Below the pieces are notes generated by a model. That model searched no databases, had not been told where the DNA came from, and saw only the letters and a program-made list of their open reading frames with translations. The position numbers were made by a program, and so were the translations under genes. 64,000 nucleotides of DNA from the NCBI GenBank assembly GCA_963718635.1, contig OY970367.1, forward strand, positions 1,240,001 through 1,304,000, given 5' to 3'. Source of the DNA: JAIOQJ01 sp963718635. Lineage in GTDB: Bacteria > Planctomycetota > Planctomycetia > Gemmatales > Gemmataceae. Below are positions 53,456 to 61,097 of this stretch, in pieces. Position 1 is the stretch's first letter. Every line of letters starts with the position of its first letter.

Positions 53456-53461
53456 TTTTTT
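53421..53461 (+). terminator. Intrinsic terminator without an upstream gene
   Basis: The twelve-pair stem CGCCGCAAGTAG/CTACTTGCGGCG (53421-53432, 53444-53455) is followed by six T. The U-run is on the plus strand only, so it does not serve the leftward glyoxalase-like gene at 53517. Confidence 0.9.
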
Positions 53462-53516
53462 ATTCGTTCAATTTTCACGATTTCCCTTCATCGCTTCCTC
53501 TACCTCTGCTAGTTTC

Positions 53517-53900
53517 TTAAGCGTTGTCTGCCCGGTTTTTATGCGACGGAACGGTCGTTTGAGTCCATTCAAACAAGCGTATTGAATGACCGTTCGGATC
53601 AGCGATGCACGCCTCGCGATAACCTTCTGCGCTTAGCACTGGCGGCGCCAGCACATTCACGCCAGCGGTTTTCAATTCGCCGAGCCTTCTATCTAATTCC
53701 GCTACTTCAAAAACCAATTCAGCCGAGACGACAACAACCGGACGTTGTTTGAGAGCCAACTTCGCATTGCCCGCTTCGAGCAGCGCAAACGCTCCGGCTT
53801 CGTCGTGAAGCAGCAACTTCAAACCGAGATGACGCTGATACCACGTCAGCGATTCTTCCAAATTAGTCACGGCCAACTCGACCATAAAGAGTTTGAACAC
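53517..53900 (-). CDS. VOC-family (glyoxalase/bleomycin-resistance-like) protein
   Basis: A 127-residue protein of the vicinal oxygen chelate fold: MVELAVTNLEESLTWYQRHLGLKLLLHDE at the N-terminus, LVFEVAELDRRLGELKTAGV in the second module and IADPNGHSIRLFEW at the C-terminus. The DPxGN-like end is typical. It may be a glyoxalase, dioxygenase or antibiotic-binding protein; the metal ligands do not decide. Cytoplasmic. Stands alone. Confidence 0.85.
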   Translation of the reverse strand: MFKLFMVELAVTNLEESLTWYQRHLGLKLLLHDEAGAFALLEAGNAKLALKQRPVVVVSAELVFEVAELDRRLGELKTAGVNVLAPPVLSAEGYREACIADPNGHSIRLFEWTQTTVPSHKNRADNA

Positions 53901-54119
53901 TTCATCCTCGCATCATGTTTGCCGTTTCCGGCGACGGCGTGGTCCTGTCAAACCGGGAAAGCTGCGTGTGCGTTTTCCTCTCTGCGGATCATCCGGTTGC
54001 CGAAGTTGCCGCCTATGCGATCGGGCCAGCCAAACGCTTTGACGGACACTCGTTTTTGACCTCTCTTTGAGATGCGTCTGTGCGGATTTCTGGAAAACCC
54101 GTTTAGTCCCGGAGATCCA

Positions 54120-55091
54120 ATGTTATTGGATTCCCCCCCGATTGAGATTGCCGAAGATCTGATGGCGACGGTGTTGTCGAATCATGATTCGACCACGCCT
54201 GTCGATACCCGTCCCCGGAAAGATCCGATCAGCGCTCCGATGCCCGCCATTGGCGACATGCTGATGAATCGCTGGCGCATTATTGCCTATGCGGGTTTCG
54301 GCACGGCCAGCGTGGTCTTTCGCGGCGCCCATGCCGAGCTGGCGTTTCCCGTTGCCATCAAGATCGTCAATCGTCAGCACTATATCGACCGCGCTACGGT
54401 CGTCGGCCACCTGCGGAACGAGGCGACGATCCTGGCCCAGTTGCGACATTCCAATTTAAGCCGGCTCTGGGATTTTCACGAAGAGGACGAATTCCCCTAT
54501 TTAGTCACGGAGTTCATCGACGGCATGACGATGAAGTGGGCCATTCAGGCCCACAAGCGACTCGAGCCGCGTCGGGTCGTGCGCGCCGCCATGCACGTTG
54601 CGGAAGCGCTGATCGCCACCGATTCGGCAGGCGTCATCCATCGCGATATCAAGCCGGAGAACATCGTCTTGTGCAATGATGGTTCCGCAAAGCTGATCGA
54701 CTTTGGCCTCGCCATGATCCAGGGGATGGAAAACCCTGCAGCGCATAGCGAGGCGGTTGACCTACCGCGTGTGGGCACCGTGGCGTACCTTGCGCCCGAA
54801 CAAGCGCGAAAGGCCGCCAATATCGATGGCCGAGCCGACATCTATTCGCTTGGCGCCACCATGTACCATGCAGTAACGGGCCGGCCTCCCTTTGGCGGCA
54901 ACAACGCTGCGCAAGTTCTGCTACGGCACATCGAGGAGGCGCCCGCTTCGCCATCTTCAGTCGTGCCGAAGTTGGATGAAGACCTTTCGAACCTCATTCT
55001 CCGAATGCTGGCCAAAAAGCCCAATGACCGCTTCGACGACGCCCGCGAATTGCTCGAAGAACTGAAGAGCGTGCAGCACGGGCTTGTTTAG
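54120..55091 (+). CDS. Soluble Ser/Thr protein kinase
   Basis: A 323-residue Hanks-type kinase with a roughly 45-residue N-terminal tail and no membrane helix. Motifs: glycine loop YAGFGTASVVFRG (less canonical than GxGxxG), VAIKIV lysine, HRDIKPENIVL catalytic loop, LIDFGLAM metal loop, VGTVAYLAPEQARK and SLGATMYHAVTGRPPF. All catalytic residues are present. ATG 54120 is used; the frame is open to 54072. Unlike the kinase at 9510 it has no sensor domain, so it probably acts in a cytoplasmic cascade. Confidence 0.9.
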   Translation: MLLDSPPIEIAEDLMATVLSNHDSTTPVDTRPRKDPISAPMPAIGDMLMNRWRIIAYAGFGTASVVFRGAHAELAFPVAIKIVNRQHYIDRATVVGHLRNEATILAQLRHSNLSRLWDFHEEDEFPYLVTEFIDGMTMKWAIQAHKRLEPRRVVRAAMHVAEALIATDSAGVIHRDIKPENIVLCNDGSAKLIDFGLAMIQGMENPAAHSEAVDLPRVGTVAYLAPEQARKAANIDGRADIYSLGATMYHAVTGRPPFGGNNAAQVLLRHIEEAPASPSSVVPKLDEDLSNLILRMLAKKPNDRFDDARELLEELKSVQHGLV

Positions 55092-55099
55092 CTACTTCT

Positions 55100-55184
55100 G
55101 TTAGCCGCGACGCGGAGGCTTTGCGCAGCGGAGTGCTTTCGCCGAGATCGCTCCGCTGCGCAAAGCCTTCGCGTCGCGGCTAAC
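55100..55184. repeat. GTTAGCCGCGACGCG hairpin, copy
   Basis: The left arm starts GTTAGCCGCGACGCGGAGGC and the right arm ends TTCGCGTCGCGGCTAAC. It follows the kinase stop by eight bases and ends 30 bases before the convergent psuG end, consistent with a two-way terminator. Confidence 0.92.
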
Positions 55185-55214
55185 CGCATTTCGTTTTCAA
55201 ACTTCCTCAGACGT

Positions 55215-56127
55215 TCATCGCGTTAACAACCTCACAGCCACCTTCGCCGCCAGCTCCGCGTTCGCGACTATCAACGCCTGATTTGCGCAGTGATCGACCC
55301 TGCGTAATAGCAGCCAGACGCTGCAGCAGGAAGGGGGTAAGAGCCGCTCCACGAACCTGTGCGACCAGCGCGTCGGCCTCCGCCTGACTAAAAGCGTCTG
55401 CAAACTCCTCGGCCGTGAGGGCAAGTTCCGCCGTCACTGGTTGAACCAAGAGCATCCCCGCGCCATTCATGGAGCAATGGACGCGATATATCTCCGTCGC
55501 TTCTTCAACCGAATCGACGCGCCGCGATACGGGCAGCCCGCTATCGCGAACGTAAAACGAAGGAAATTCATCGGTCTGATACCCAACCACCGGTACGCTC
55601 AACGTTTCTAAAACCTCGAGCGTCTTAGGGAGATCGAGAATACTCTTAGCGCCGGCGCAAACGACGAGCATGGGCGTACGCGCCAGTTCGCTTAGATCGG
55701 CCGAGATGTCGAACGACCGAGCGGAATCGCGATGGACGCCGCCAATGCCTCCGGTGGCAAACACCTGAATGCCGGCAGCATGAGCCAAGAACATCGTCGC
55801 CGCGACGGTGGTAGCTGCGGTCGATCGCGAAGCCATTGCGCCGGCGAGGTCGCGCCGGCTCGCCTTCAAAACGCCTTTCATCTGAGCCAACTCTTCAACC
55901 TCAGTTCGGCTAAGCCCGATCGTTGGCTTGCCCTTCCAGACTGCGATGGTGGCCGACAGCGCGAAGCGATCGAGCACAGCCTGCTCGGCTGCAACCGCAG
56001 TCTCCAAGTTAGTCGGCCAGGGCAATCCATGGGCGATCAGCGTTGATTCCAACGCAACGACGGGTTTCCGCGCGGCAAGAGCGGCTGTCACTTCCGTGCT
56101 CAAATTGAGCCATGCCGGCACGTTCAT
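55215..56127 (-). CDS. psuG: Pseudouridine-5'-phosphate glycosidase (C-terminal frame break)
   Basis: About 304 residues. PsuG splits pseudouridine 5'-phosphate into uracil and ribose 5-phosphate. Motifs: PVVALESTLIAHGLPWP, RSTAATTVAATMFLAHAAGIQVFATGGIGGVHR, ILDLPKTLEVLET and VPVVGYQTDEFPSFYVRDSGLPV. Near the C-terminus the main frame leaves the family (GRSLRKSGVDSRERG). The right ending, CANQALIVANAELAAKVAVRLLTR, is in the next frame and stops at 55215. A two-base loss in a GCGC-like run near 55275-55285 would explain it. The ATG at 56127 (MNVPAWLNLSTEV) is preferred to 56160. Confidence 0.88.
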
Positions 56128-56179
56128 TGGAAGACTCTCTTTCGAAGAGAACATCGACAAAGACGGCTACAACCGCATA

Positions 56180-57768
56180 ATGCCTGAAGGCCGTTGCGCT
56201 GCCGCCCTGTCCCCTTCCCCCGTTGCCGAAGTCGTGAACGTGGCTAAGAGCGATCAGATGCCCGAAACCGTGTTGCCGACGCCGGAGGCTCTGCTTCGCT
56301 TGTGTGCGGCCGCCGCGCCCGAGCCGTGGTATCCGAAAGTCTACGCGCAAACTTCAGGCGTGCCTCGCGATAGTCTCGACGTCCCATTGAATGAACTTCG
56401 CCTCGCGAGTTTGGTTCGACTGACGGAGTGGCAGAAGGATCGAAGCCAGGGCTATGCGCTGACGGACTCAGGCCATGAAGTCCTCAATAACCCAGCGCTT
56501 TTAGCCAAATTTCGGGCGGGTATTCCCCTTCCGCTTGCCAAACCGCTGCCGGTTGAGCCGCCGCTGTCCACAGGCGGGACCACTCCACTGGAGCGGGGCG
56601 AGAAGGCGATCAAATCGTTGTACGAGCCGGAGCCGCCGCGCATGGCGCCGGTGTTGATCGTCATCAACCTGGTCGTCTACATCCTCAGTTTTATTGACGC
56701 CCTTCGCCGTGGTGTGCCCGTCGATATCTTCGTCTCGACGGGCGACGTGACGTCGTTGCACAATTTGGCGCGTTGCGTCCCATCGATCTGCTCCACGGCG
56801 AGTGGTGGCGTCTGATCTCCTGCTGTTTTTTGCACGCGGGGGCGCTGCATCTGTTCGTTAATCTTTTTTCAATCTACTCGCTAACGCTCACTGAATCGTT
56901 GTGGGGAAGCTGGCGTTTTCTGATTATCTATTTGTTTTCGGGTCTCGCCGGCAGTTGTGCCGCCTTGATTGTCCATCCCGGATCTGGCTACACGCCATTG
57001 CAAGGGGCCTCGGGCGCGATCTGGGGATTGATGGCTTCGATGCTCGCCTGGCTGTTCATGAACCGTGCGCATTTACCGGCGGAAGACTTGTCGCGCTGGG
57101 TGCGAGCGCTGGGAATGGTCGTGGCCATCAATATTGCCGTCAGTTTCATGCCCAATGTCAGCGCCGGGGGCCATTTCGGCGGCGGCTTGGCGGGCTTCAT
57201 TCTGGCTACGCTGTTGCACGTTCAGACCTATGCCAAGGCGCCGCGACGAACCATTGCAACCATCCTCATTGTCTTGCTCCCCTTTGTATGCATCGGCGCC
57301 CTGCGCGAAGCGATGGCCAAAGATCCGCGCTGGCAGCAGTTAGCCGCGCAGGATCAATTCCTGCAGCGCCAGGCTTTGGAACTGCAATTTCGTCGTGAAG
57401 TACTGCCGGCAGTGGACGAGGCAGGGATTGCCTATGCGGCCGTCGAATCGACCGGTTACGCCCTCGCGGACAAGAAGCCCAAAGATCGCCCGCTCGATCC
57501 CCGTTATCCGGCATGGCGCGAGAGCCTTATTTCCACCCGCGCTCTTGCAGAGGCGGCTTTGCGCAAGTTGGGAGACCAGCCCGTGGCCGATCCGCGAACC
57601 GAAGAAATGCGTCTGGCCGGCCGTGAATATATGCACGCGGTGGTCGAGCAAATCGACCGTTTCAGCCAGATGGCGGATGAATCGATCCAGTGGACGCAAG
57701 TCAGTCGAACCCGATTCTCCGACGAGCTAAGAAAAGCCTATAACGCCTGGGCAGCGCTTCGGGGTTGA
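56180..57768 (+). CDS. Rhomboid-family intramembrane serine protease (frameshifted)
   Basis: About 529 residues. An N-terminal cytoplasmic region of about 150 residues (PEALLRLCAAAAPEPWYPKVY, then LTEWQKDRSQGYALTDSG) leads into helix 1 (MAPVLIVINLVVYILSFI) and, after a break near 56770, the rhomboid core: RPIDLLHGEWWRLISCCFLHAGALHLFVNLFSI, catalytic Ser in LQGASGAIWGLM and His in GGHFGGGLAGF. A long C-terminal helical tail follows. It cleaves transmembrane substrates in the inner membrane; none is suggested here. The start may be ATG 56180 or 56258. Divergent from psuG. Confidence 0.85.
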
Positions 57769-57810
57769 ACTACGTAGCTTCGCGACTCTTGCAGTTTTTT
57801 CGGATGCCTT

Positions 57811-57897
57811 GTTAGCCGCGACGCGAAGGCTTTGCGCAGCGGAGCGCTTTCGGCGGACGAGCGCTCCGCTGCGCAAAGCCTTCGCGTCGCGGCTAAC
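57811..57897. repeat. GTTAGCCGCGACGCG hairpin, near-perfect copy
   Basis: The left arm starts GTTAGCCGCGACGCGAAGGC and the right arm ends GCCTTCGCGTCGCGGCTAAC. It is the cleanest copy in the window, about 40 bases past the rhomboid stop. Confidence 0.95.
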
Positions 57898-57916
57898 GCG
57901 CGCCCTTCGAAAACAA

Positions 57917-58007
57917 GTGCTCCGCTGCGCAAAGCATCCGCGTCGGGCTAACGCACGCCATTTAAAACAAGCGCTCCGCTGCGCAAAGCCTTCGCGTCGC
58001 GGCTAAC
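57917..58007. repeat. Two extra right arms of the GTTAGCC hairpin family
   Basis: Right-arm-only units lie at 57917-57953 (GTGCTCCGCTGCGCAAAGC, with several changes) and 57971-58007 (GCGCTCCGCTGCGCAAAGCC, ending CGCGGCTAAC). With the hairpin at 57811 they make three tandem right arms spaced about 55-75 bases apart. Confidence 0.9.
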
Positions 58008-58019
58008 AAATTATTCATC

Positions 58020-58370
58020 TCACGGGAGCTGATCGGGTCGGACTCCCACTTTCACCTTCACCGAGACATTCGTTTCGCCTCGTCGAACCTCGACTTGAAC
58101 GATCGATCCCGGCCGTAGCCGGGCAATCGACTCGCGTGCCTCGTTGACGTTGGGGACTTGGCTCGAATCGATGCTTTGGATTACATCATTGGGGCGTAGG
58201 CCGGCTTTATCGGCCGGGCTGCCCGGCTCGACGCGCGATATGCAGACGCCGCCATCGTCGATCAGCAATACGCCGAAAAACCCTTTGCCTTTGTTATCCG
58301 GTTCTGGATCGCGTGGCGCTGGAAAGAGCAGCATCAGGGTCAGCAGCGAAACATAGGAAGTGAAGGCCAT
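58020..58370 (-). CDS. Small secreted PDZ-domain protein
   Basis: A 116-residue exported protein: short signal peptide (FTSYVSLLTLMLLFPA), then one PDZ domain. GKGFFGVLLIDDGGVCISRVEPGSPADKAGLRPNDVIQSIDSSQV is the typical carboxylate-loop and helix region, and LRPGSIVQVEVRRGETNVSVKVKVG the last strands. No protease domain is attached. It is the last gene of a minus-strand group with a second PDZ protein and an amidohydrolase. It could be an adaptor or regulator of an envelope protease. Confidence 0.88.
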   Translation of the reverse strand: MAFTSYVSLLTLMLLFPAPRDPEPDNKGKGFFGVLLIDDGGVCISRVEPGSPADKAGLRPNDVIQSIDSSQVPNVNEARESIARLRPGSIVQVEVRRGETNVSVKVKVGVRPDQLP

Positions 58371-58431
58371 GGATTTCTCTACGCCGCGTCGAAATAGGAA
58401 GTTTACTCATTCATAAAACCCGTTTTGCTTT

Positions 58432-58497
58432 GGCGAGCGTCGAGCCGTAAGGCCGACGTGCTGAGATCCACGTCGGCCTTACGGCTCGACGCTCGCC
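58432..58497. repeat. Perfect inverted repeat, 29-bp arms, GGCGAGCGTCGAGCC
   Basis: The arms (58432-58460 and 58469-58497) are exact reverse complements around an eight-base loop. It separates the two PDZ genes and is related to the GGCGAGCC hairpins by its ends. Confidence 0.95.
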
Positions 58498-58538
58498 TGA
58501 GGCGCAGCCTCGCCGGATATGTCGAATTTCCGCATCCC

Positions 58539-58957
58539 TCACGGCGGTGGGATGTTCGGCAGATCGGGAATATTCGGTTCGGATTGATCTTCGGCCACTT
58601 CGGGGAGCGGAAACGGAAAATCTTCGGGTCTGGCGGCGATGCGGACTTTGATCACCAAGCGAGCGTCGCCTCGCTCGACCTCCAACGGCACAACGGTTCC
58701 GGGACGAATGCGGACGATACGCTTGGCAAATGTATCGAACTGGATGGGCTCGCCGTTGAATTTGCGAATGATGTCGTCGGCGTGCAGCCCTGCGTGCAAG
58801 GCAGGCCCATCGGGTCGAACATCGGTGACTTGGATTCCGCCGTCCCCCGTCCCTTGAAAGGTGATTCCTAGATAGCCGGGGCCTTTATCGGCCGATTCGC
58901 GTTCTCGGGGCGCGGGTAGGCCAGCAGCAGGGCGCTCATCGTCAGCGTGGTGAACAT
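58539..58957 (-). CDS. Second small secreted PDZ-domain protein (frameshifted)
   Basis: About 139 residues. ATG 58957 follows an excellent GGAGG site and starts a signal peptide (MFTTLTMSALLLAYPRPE). The frame breaks near 58895, after which DKGPGYLGITFQGTGDGGIQVTDVRPDGPALHAGLHADDIIRKFNGEP gives a PDZ domain, then LEVERGDARLVIKVRIAARPEDFPFPLPE and an acidic Pro-rich tail. Similar in layout to the downstream PDZ protein (paralogue). Starts 20 bases after the amidohydrolase stop, so co-transcribed with it. Confidence 0.8.
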
Positions 58958-58977
58958 CGTCAGCCTCCTACAGTCGT

Positions 58978-59907
58978 TCAGCTTAATCCATAAACCTTGA
59001 CCGCGTTGTCGTGGAAGAGCTTCCGGCGTTCGCTATCGGAGCGATCCTTCACTATTTCTTTCAAAGCCTCCACCCACTCTTTGTAACTTGCCACCGGCGT
59101 GCATACCGGCCAATCTCCGCCGAACATGACGCGATCCCAACCGAAACTTTCAATGGTGTGATTGACGATCGGCGCCAGATCGCTCGCTTTCCAATGCTCC
59201 TTCTTCGCGCCGGCCACAATGCCGGATACCTTGCAGACGAGATTCTTCTTCGTTCCCAACAGCTGCATGTCGCGTTGCCACTGCGTCCGGTCGGTCGACT
59301 GCACTTTGCCGTTGCCGCAGTGATCGAGAATAAAGCGCGTGCCCGGGCACTCGTCCACCAGTTTCGCGGCATCGCTCAACTCTTCGGGGCGGATGCAGAT
59401 GTCGAAACTGAGCCCAAGATCGCCGAGCAAGCGCACGCCGTTGACGAATTCTTTTTTCAAGCAAAAGCCGGGAGGCGTGCTATCGGCATGAATGACTTGC
59501 CGAATCCCTTTGACGTAAGGGCTTCCTTTGAACTGGCGAGCCCATTTGTCGAATCCTTCGGAAGCAGGCCGTCCCGAAACCACGGCGGCTGCCATAGTCG
59601 TTTTGCCGGCTCGGCACAATTCAATGACGTAATCGGCCTCGGCCTGTTGCAGTTCGGGAAGGACATCGACTTCCATGTAGACCGATTTAACGACGTTTAG
59701 ACCCTTGATCGCCTCGGCATATTCAACCGGCGTATGGCTAGTTCCCAACGGATGCCCGTCTTTGAGCCAGGCAAGCTTGAATCGGCTTAGATCCCACAAA
59801 TGCTGATGCGTGTCGATAATCGGAATCATTTTCGGTTGATCCTCCGCCGTCGCAGAAGATGAAACGGCAAGCGCCGCCGCAACACCCATGAACTTTCGCC
59901 GGTTCAT
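58978..59907 (-). CDS. Exported amidohydrolase (metal-dependent TIM-barrel hydrolase)
   Basis: A 309-residue member of the amidohydrolase-2 family. Leader with RRKFMGVAAALAVSSSATA (Tat-like RR). The metal motif HxH is in IDTHQHLWDLSRF, later ligands are ILDHCGNGK and FGGDWPVCTPVASY. Homologues include L-fuconolactone hydrolase and 2-pyrone-4,6-dicarboxylate lactonase; the substrate is unresolved. ATG 59907 gives the leader at the N-terminus; the frame is open to 60189 only through the neighbouring inverted repeat. First of a group with two PDZ genes. Confidence 0.88.
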   Translation of the reverse strand: MNRRKFMGVAAALAVSSSATAEDQPKMIPIIDTHQHLWDLSRFKLAWLKDGHPLGTSHTPVEYAEAIKGLNVVKSVYMEVDVLPELQQAEADYVIELCRAGKTTMAAAVVSGRPASEGFDKWARQFKGSPYVKGIRQVIHADSTPPGFCLKKEFVNGVRLLGDLGLSFDICIRPEELSDAAKLVDECPGTRFILDHCGNGKVQSTDRTQWQRDMQLLGTKKNLVCKVSGIVAGAKKEHWKASDLAPIVNHTIESFGWDRVMFGGDWPVCTPVASYKEWVEALKEIVKDRSDSERRKLFHDNAVKVYGLS

Positions 59908-59998
59908 AAAGACTTCCACCCAAGTGGGCAAGGGGAACCTGAGCCGATTGTAACGGTTGCGCGGGCTGCGAACAATCGAATTTGTAGGCGGTAGCTGG

Positions 59999-60065
59999 GG
60001 CGAGCCAGGCTGCGTGAGCAGTCGGGTGATGACGGAACCCGATTGCTCACGCAATTCGGCTCGCC
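59999..60065. repeat. GGCGAGCC hairpin family, diverged copy
   Basis: The ends are GGCGAGCC/GGCTCGCC; inner arms CGTGAGCAGTCGGGT and ACCCGATTGCTCACG pair imperfectly. It lies between the TIGR03000 protein and the amidohydrolase gene. Confidence 0.8.
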
Positions 60066-60070
60066 AAAGC

Positions 60071-60755
60071 TCAGTCGCGCAGTTGCGCCAACGAGGGCGG
60101 CAGCGCAATGTACCTGCAGGCTTTGATGCTCGCCTGCTTTCATCGTCAAAGTTCGCTTTTCTTCGACGGTCTTGCCCTGCTCTCTCCATGTGACGCGCAG
60201 GTCGAAAGTATAGGGCTCATCCCGGCGTAAGATAGGTGATTCAAAAGTCCTGTTGGCGCTGCCTTCGACCTTTTCCCCATTGAGCCAGACCTCGGCGCCG
60301 TTAGGCGCTTGGAGAGTCAACAGGGCCGAGGCGGGATGATCATTGGGAACCGGCGGCGCTGGAGCAAAATTGCGCGGAGGAATATAGGGCTGAGGAAAGT
60401 TGAGATTGTAATTGATGTTGATATTGGACGGACTGTAGCCGTAGCCGCCATAACCCAAACCATAACCACCGTAGCCGCCATAGCCCAAACCATAACCGCC
60501 GAAGCCGCCATAGCCGAAGTTGCGGAACCCGTAACCGCTGGACGAATTGGACCAGTGGTTCAGAATGGGTGAAACCGGCGGCACGGCAAAAAATGACGAG
60601 CTCTGCCCGCCGATTGGCGCGAAATTAAGCGGGGCCGACAGGCCGTTGAATGCGTTCGAGCCGGAATGTCCGCCGCCGGCGTGCATTCCATGTTGAGCGT
60701 GCCCTAAGCTAGTAACAGTCACAAAGAGGCCGATGGTAAACAATGATTTGAACAT
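60071..60755 (-). CDS. Secreted Gly/Tyr-rich TIGR03000-type protein
   Basis: About 228 residues. A signal peptide (MFKSLFTIGLFVTVTSLGHA) is followed by a low-complexity stretch with repeated GLGYGGYGGYG units (about residues 85-110). The C-terminal domain has ASALLTLQAPNGAEVWLNGEKVEGSANRTFESPILRRDEPYTFDLRVTWREQGKTVEEKRTLTMKAGEH, the TIGR03000 planctomycete domain (PEGA-like). The listed frame runs on through the inverted repeat into the next gene, which is unlikely. A small indel near 60075-60130 would end it at 60071 with LPPSLAQLRD. Probably a cell-surface protein. Confidence 0.75.
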
Positions 60756-60920
60756 GACCCCGCTCCCAAATGAGCCAGCCAACTCTCTTAAAGCGTCGAT
60801 GGAGAGTGTCTTTAAGCATTGTCATTGGCCAGTGTGAGGAAAGCAAGCGGCAATCGGCGAAAAGTCGCTGCGTGCAATCGTATGGCTGCGGTAAAATTTG
60901 TTGGGACTTGAGAAGACCCC

Positions 60921-60994
60921 CGACAAAAAGATCCCGGCAAAAAAATAAACAAACAGAAATTCGGTTTCATTTTTTTGCCGGTATCTTTTTGTCG
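60921..60994. repeat. AT-rich inverted repeat, GACAAAAAGATNCCGGC family, copy 2
   Basis: The arms CGACAAAAAGATCCCGGC (with an A-run) and GCCGGTATCTTTTTGTCG (with a T-run), about 26 bases each, have one mismatch and a 22-base loop. The gap 60756-61097 also holds the divergent promoters; nothing else is seen. Confidence 0.88.
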
Positions 60995-61097
60995 TAATGA
61001 TTCAATCCGATCTTAATCGAGCGGCTGTTTCAGAAACTCATGGAACTTTCATCAACCACAGCGCGTCGAATCAGTGACGATACAAGGTATCCATTTC

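Noticed and set aside
57809..58006. Open frames such as the 65-codon AATRRLCAAERF-type peptide over the hairpins
   Set aside because: The same peptide words recur wherever the GTTAGCC hairpin occurs in either direction, so they come from the repeat and not from a gene.
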